Shown in pieces: positions 63,225 to 64,000 of a stretch of DNA of 64,000 nt (the stretch's first letter is position 1; every line of letters begins with the position of its first letter). The notes beneath the pieces are model-generated. The model did no database searches and was not told the DNA's origin. It was given only the letters and a program-made list of their open reading frames with translations. This DNA comes from Paraniabella defluvii. GTDB lineage: Bacteria > Bacteroidota > Bacteroidia > Chitinophagales > Chitinophagaceae. The stretch is taken from positions 4,154,001 through 4,218,000 of the forward strand of contig CP079215.1 of NCBI GenBank assembly GCA_019316985.1, written 5' to 3'. A program made the translations under genes and the position numbers.

Positions 63225-64000
63225 AAAAGGATAGAGAACCTATCGCTGATCTATATATCCGTGTAAGTACCGATGAGCAGGCTGACAAGGGTTATTCGCA
63301 ACGGAACCAGGAGGAAATGTTGCGGAAATACTGTGACAACCATTCTATCGAGATCCGTAACGTTATTTATGAAGATCATTCTGCAAAATCTTTCAACAGG
63401 CCGGAATGGAAGAAACTTATCCAGCAACTTAAAAAGAACAGGAATCGGATTGACCTGATTTTGTTCACAAAATGGGACCGATTTAGTCGCAATGCGGGTG
63501 ATGCCTACCAAATGATAAATGTGCTGCGTGACCTCAACGTTGAGCCGCAGGCAATTGAGCAACCGTTAGATTTGTCTATACCGGAGAATAAAATGATGCT
63601 GGCATTCTATCTTGCCGCGCCCGAAGTGGAGAATGACCGTCGCGCCCTCAACGTGTTTTACGGAATGAGACGGGCAAAGAAGGAAGGACGTTATATGGGT
63701 CTTGCCCCGGTGGGTTATAAAAACAAAGTTGATGAGACAGGCAATAAATACATTGCTCCAAAACAACCTGACGCATCAATTCTTTTATGGGCCTTTGAAC
63801 ATATAGGCAAAGGTGCTTTCAATACTGCACAGATCTGGAAAAAGGCAAAGGATAAAGGTCTCAGGTGTAGCAAAAATGCCTTCTGGCAATTGATCAGGAA
63901 TCCATTGTACTGTGGGAAGATTTTCATCCCCAGGTTTAAGGATGAGGAGAGCTATTTTGTAGAGGGGCAGCATGAGGCTATTATATCAGAAGAATTGTTT
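63221..64000 (+). CDS. Large serine recombinase (partial at 3' edge)
   Basis: 260 codons seen, open at 64000. Resolvase domain: ADLYIRVSTDEQADKGYS with catalytic Ser16; KWDRFSRNAGDAYQM (Arg region); EVENDRRALNVFYGMRRAKKEGRYMG. The recombinase domain follows, GYKNKVDETGNKYIAP and KNAFWQLIRNPLYCGK. It would integrate and excise the ICE, unlike CTnDOT, which uses a tyrosine recombinase. No zinc ribbon or C-terminal part is visible in this window. Confidence 0.92.
   Translation, partial: MKKDREPIADLYIRVSTDEQADKGYSQRNQEEMLRKYCDNHSIEIRNVIYEDHSAKSFNRPEWKKLIQQLKKNRNRIDLILFTKWDRFSRNAGDAYQMINVLRDLNVEPQAIEQPLDLSIPENKMMLAFYLAAPEVENDRRALNVFYGMRRAKKEGRYMGLAPVGYKNKVDETGNKYIAPKQPDASILLWAFEHIGKGAFNTAQIWKKAKDKGLRCSKNAFWQLIRNPLYCGKIFIPRFKDEESYFVEGQHEAIISEELF

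Noticed and set aside
1..64000. tRNA, rRNA, or phage attachment site
   Set aside because: No cloverleaf or rRNA signature was seen on either strand by eye; an att site cannot be called without the ICE edge.

Overview
This window looks like the conjugation, mobilisation and cargo regions of an integrative conjugative element (ICE, conjugative transposon) of the Bacteroidota, most likely from a Sphingobacteriaceae/Chitinophagaceae-type host. The reasons are a CTnDOT-like transfer operon (TraA, DUF3408, TraD, then TraE-F-G-I-J-K-L-M-N-O-Q), a MobA/MobB/MobC mobilisation set, RteC, SusC/SusD pairs, a PRTRC block and a large serine recombinase running off the right edge. No rRNA, tRNA or CRISPR array was recognised. 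Family names are recalled from sequence features; no database search was run.

Layout: 75-3621 (minus) is a metal/copper-like TonB receptor with a Met-rich lipoprotein and a small Cys-containing protein. 3930-9085 (plus) holds RteC, a helix-turn-helix protein, a DUF4099/DUF3945-type protein and topoisomerase III. 9880-17143 holds a DUF1345-like membrane protein, DUF1896 and a giant methylase-helicase. 17355-25345 is a cargo cluster: AraC regulator, MauE/DoxX redox membrane protein, DUF6520 small exported protein, SusD, SusC and a TlpA-like thiol-disulfide protein. 25656-28918 holds three tandem XRE regulators, a DUF1016 PDDEXK nuclease and unknowns. 29271-31269 (minus) is the coupling protein MobC. 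31377-34690 is a small cargo island (HxlR, two SnoaL-like, MBL hydrolase, ACR3/BASS transporter). 34692-36448 (minus) is MobB-MobA next to a hairpin-rich oriT candidate. 37180-53049 (plus) is the tra region. 53246-55986 is a minor regulatory/cargo tail. 56298-62598 (minus) is the PRTRC/DUF932/SSB block. 63066-64000 is a small ORF plus the serine recombinase.

Two global properties matter. First, most genes longer than about 500 bp are broken by single-base indels, and many sit in homopolymers (an A-run followed by GG read as G, or T-runs one base short). The proteins continue without gaps in the next frame, so I read these as sequencing errors and list whole genes rather than fragments. Second, seven intergenic sites carry three or four GCCA units spaced exactly 10 bp apart, in front of DUF1896/methylase, mobC, traA (further away), the MT-A70 methylase/traD, a small unknown gene, traE and the recombinase operon. 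At three of them a TCCGTAA/TCCATGA promoter-like element starts exactly 55 nt after the first unit. This looks like a shared, possibly undescribed, control element of the ICE regulon.

How the parts fit: the serine recombinase would excise and integrate the element; RteC and the small DNA-binding protein would control excision; MobA/MobB nick oriT; MobC couples the DNA to the TraE-Q channel powered by TraG; the methylases, SSB and topoisomerase III would protect and process the DNA; the cargo gives a redox/uptake system and arsenic-type efflux.
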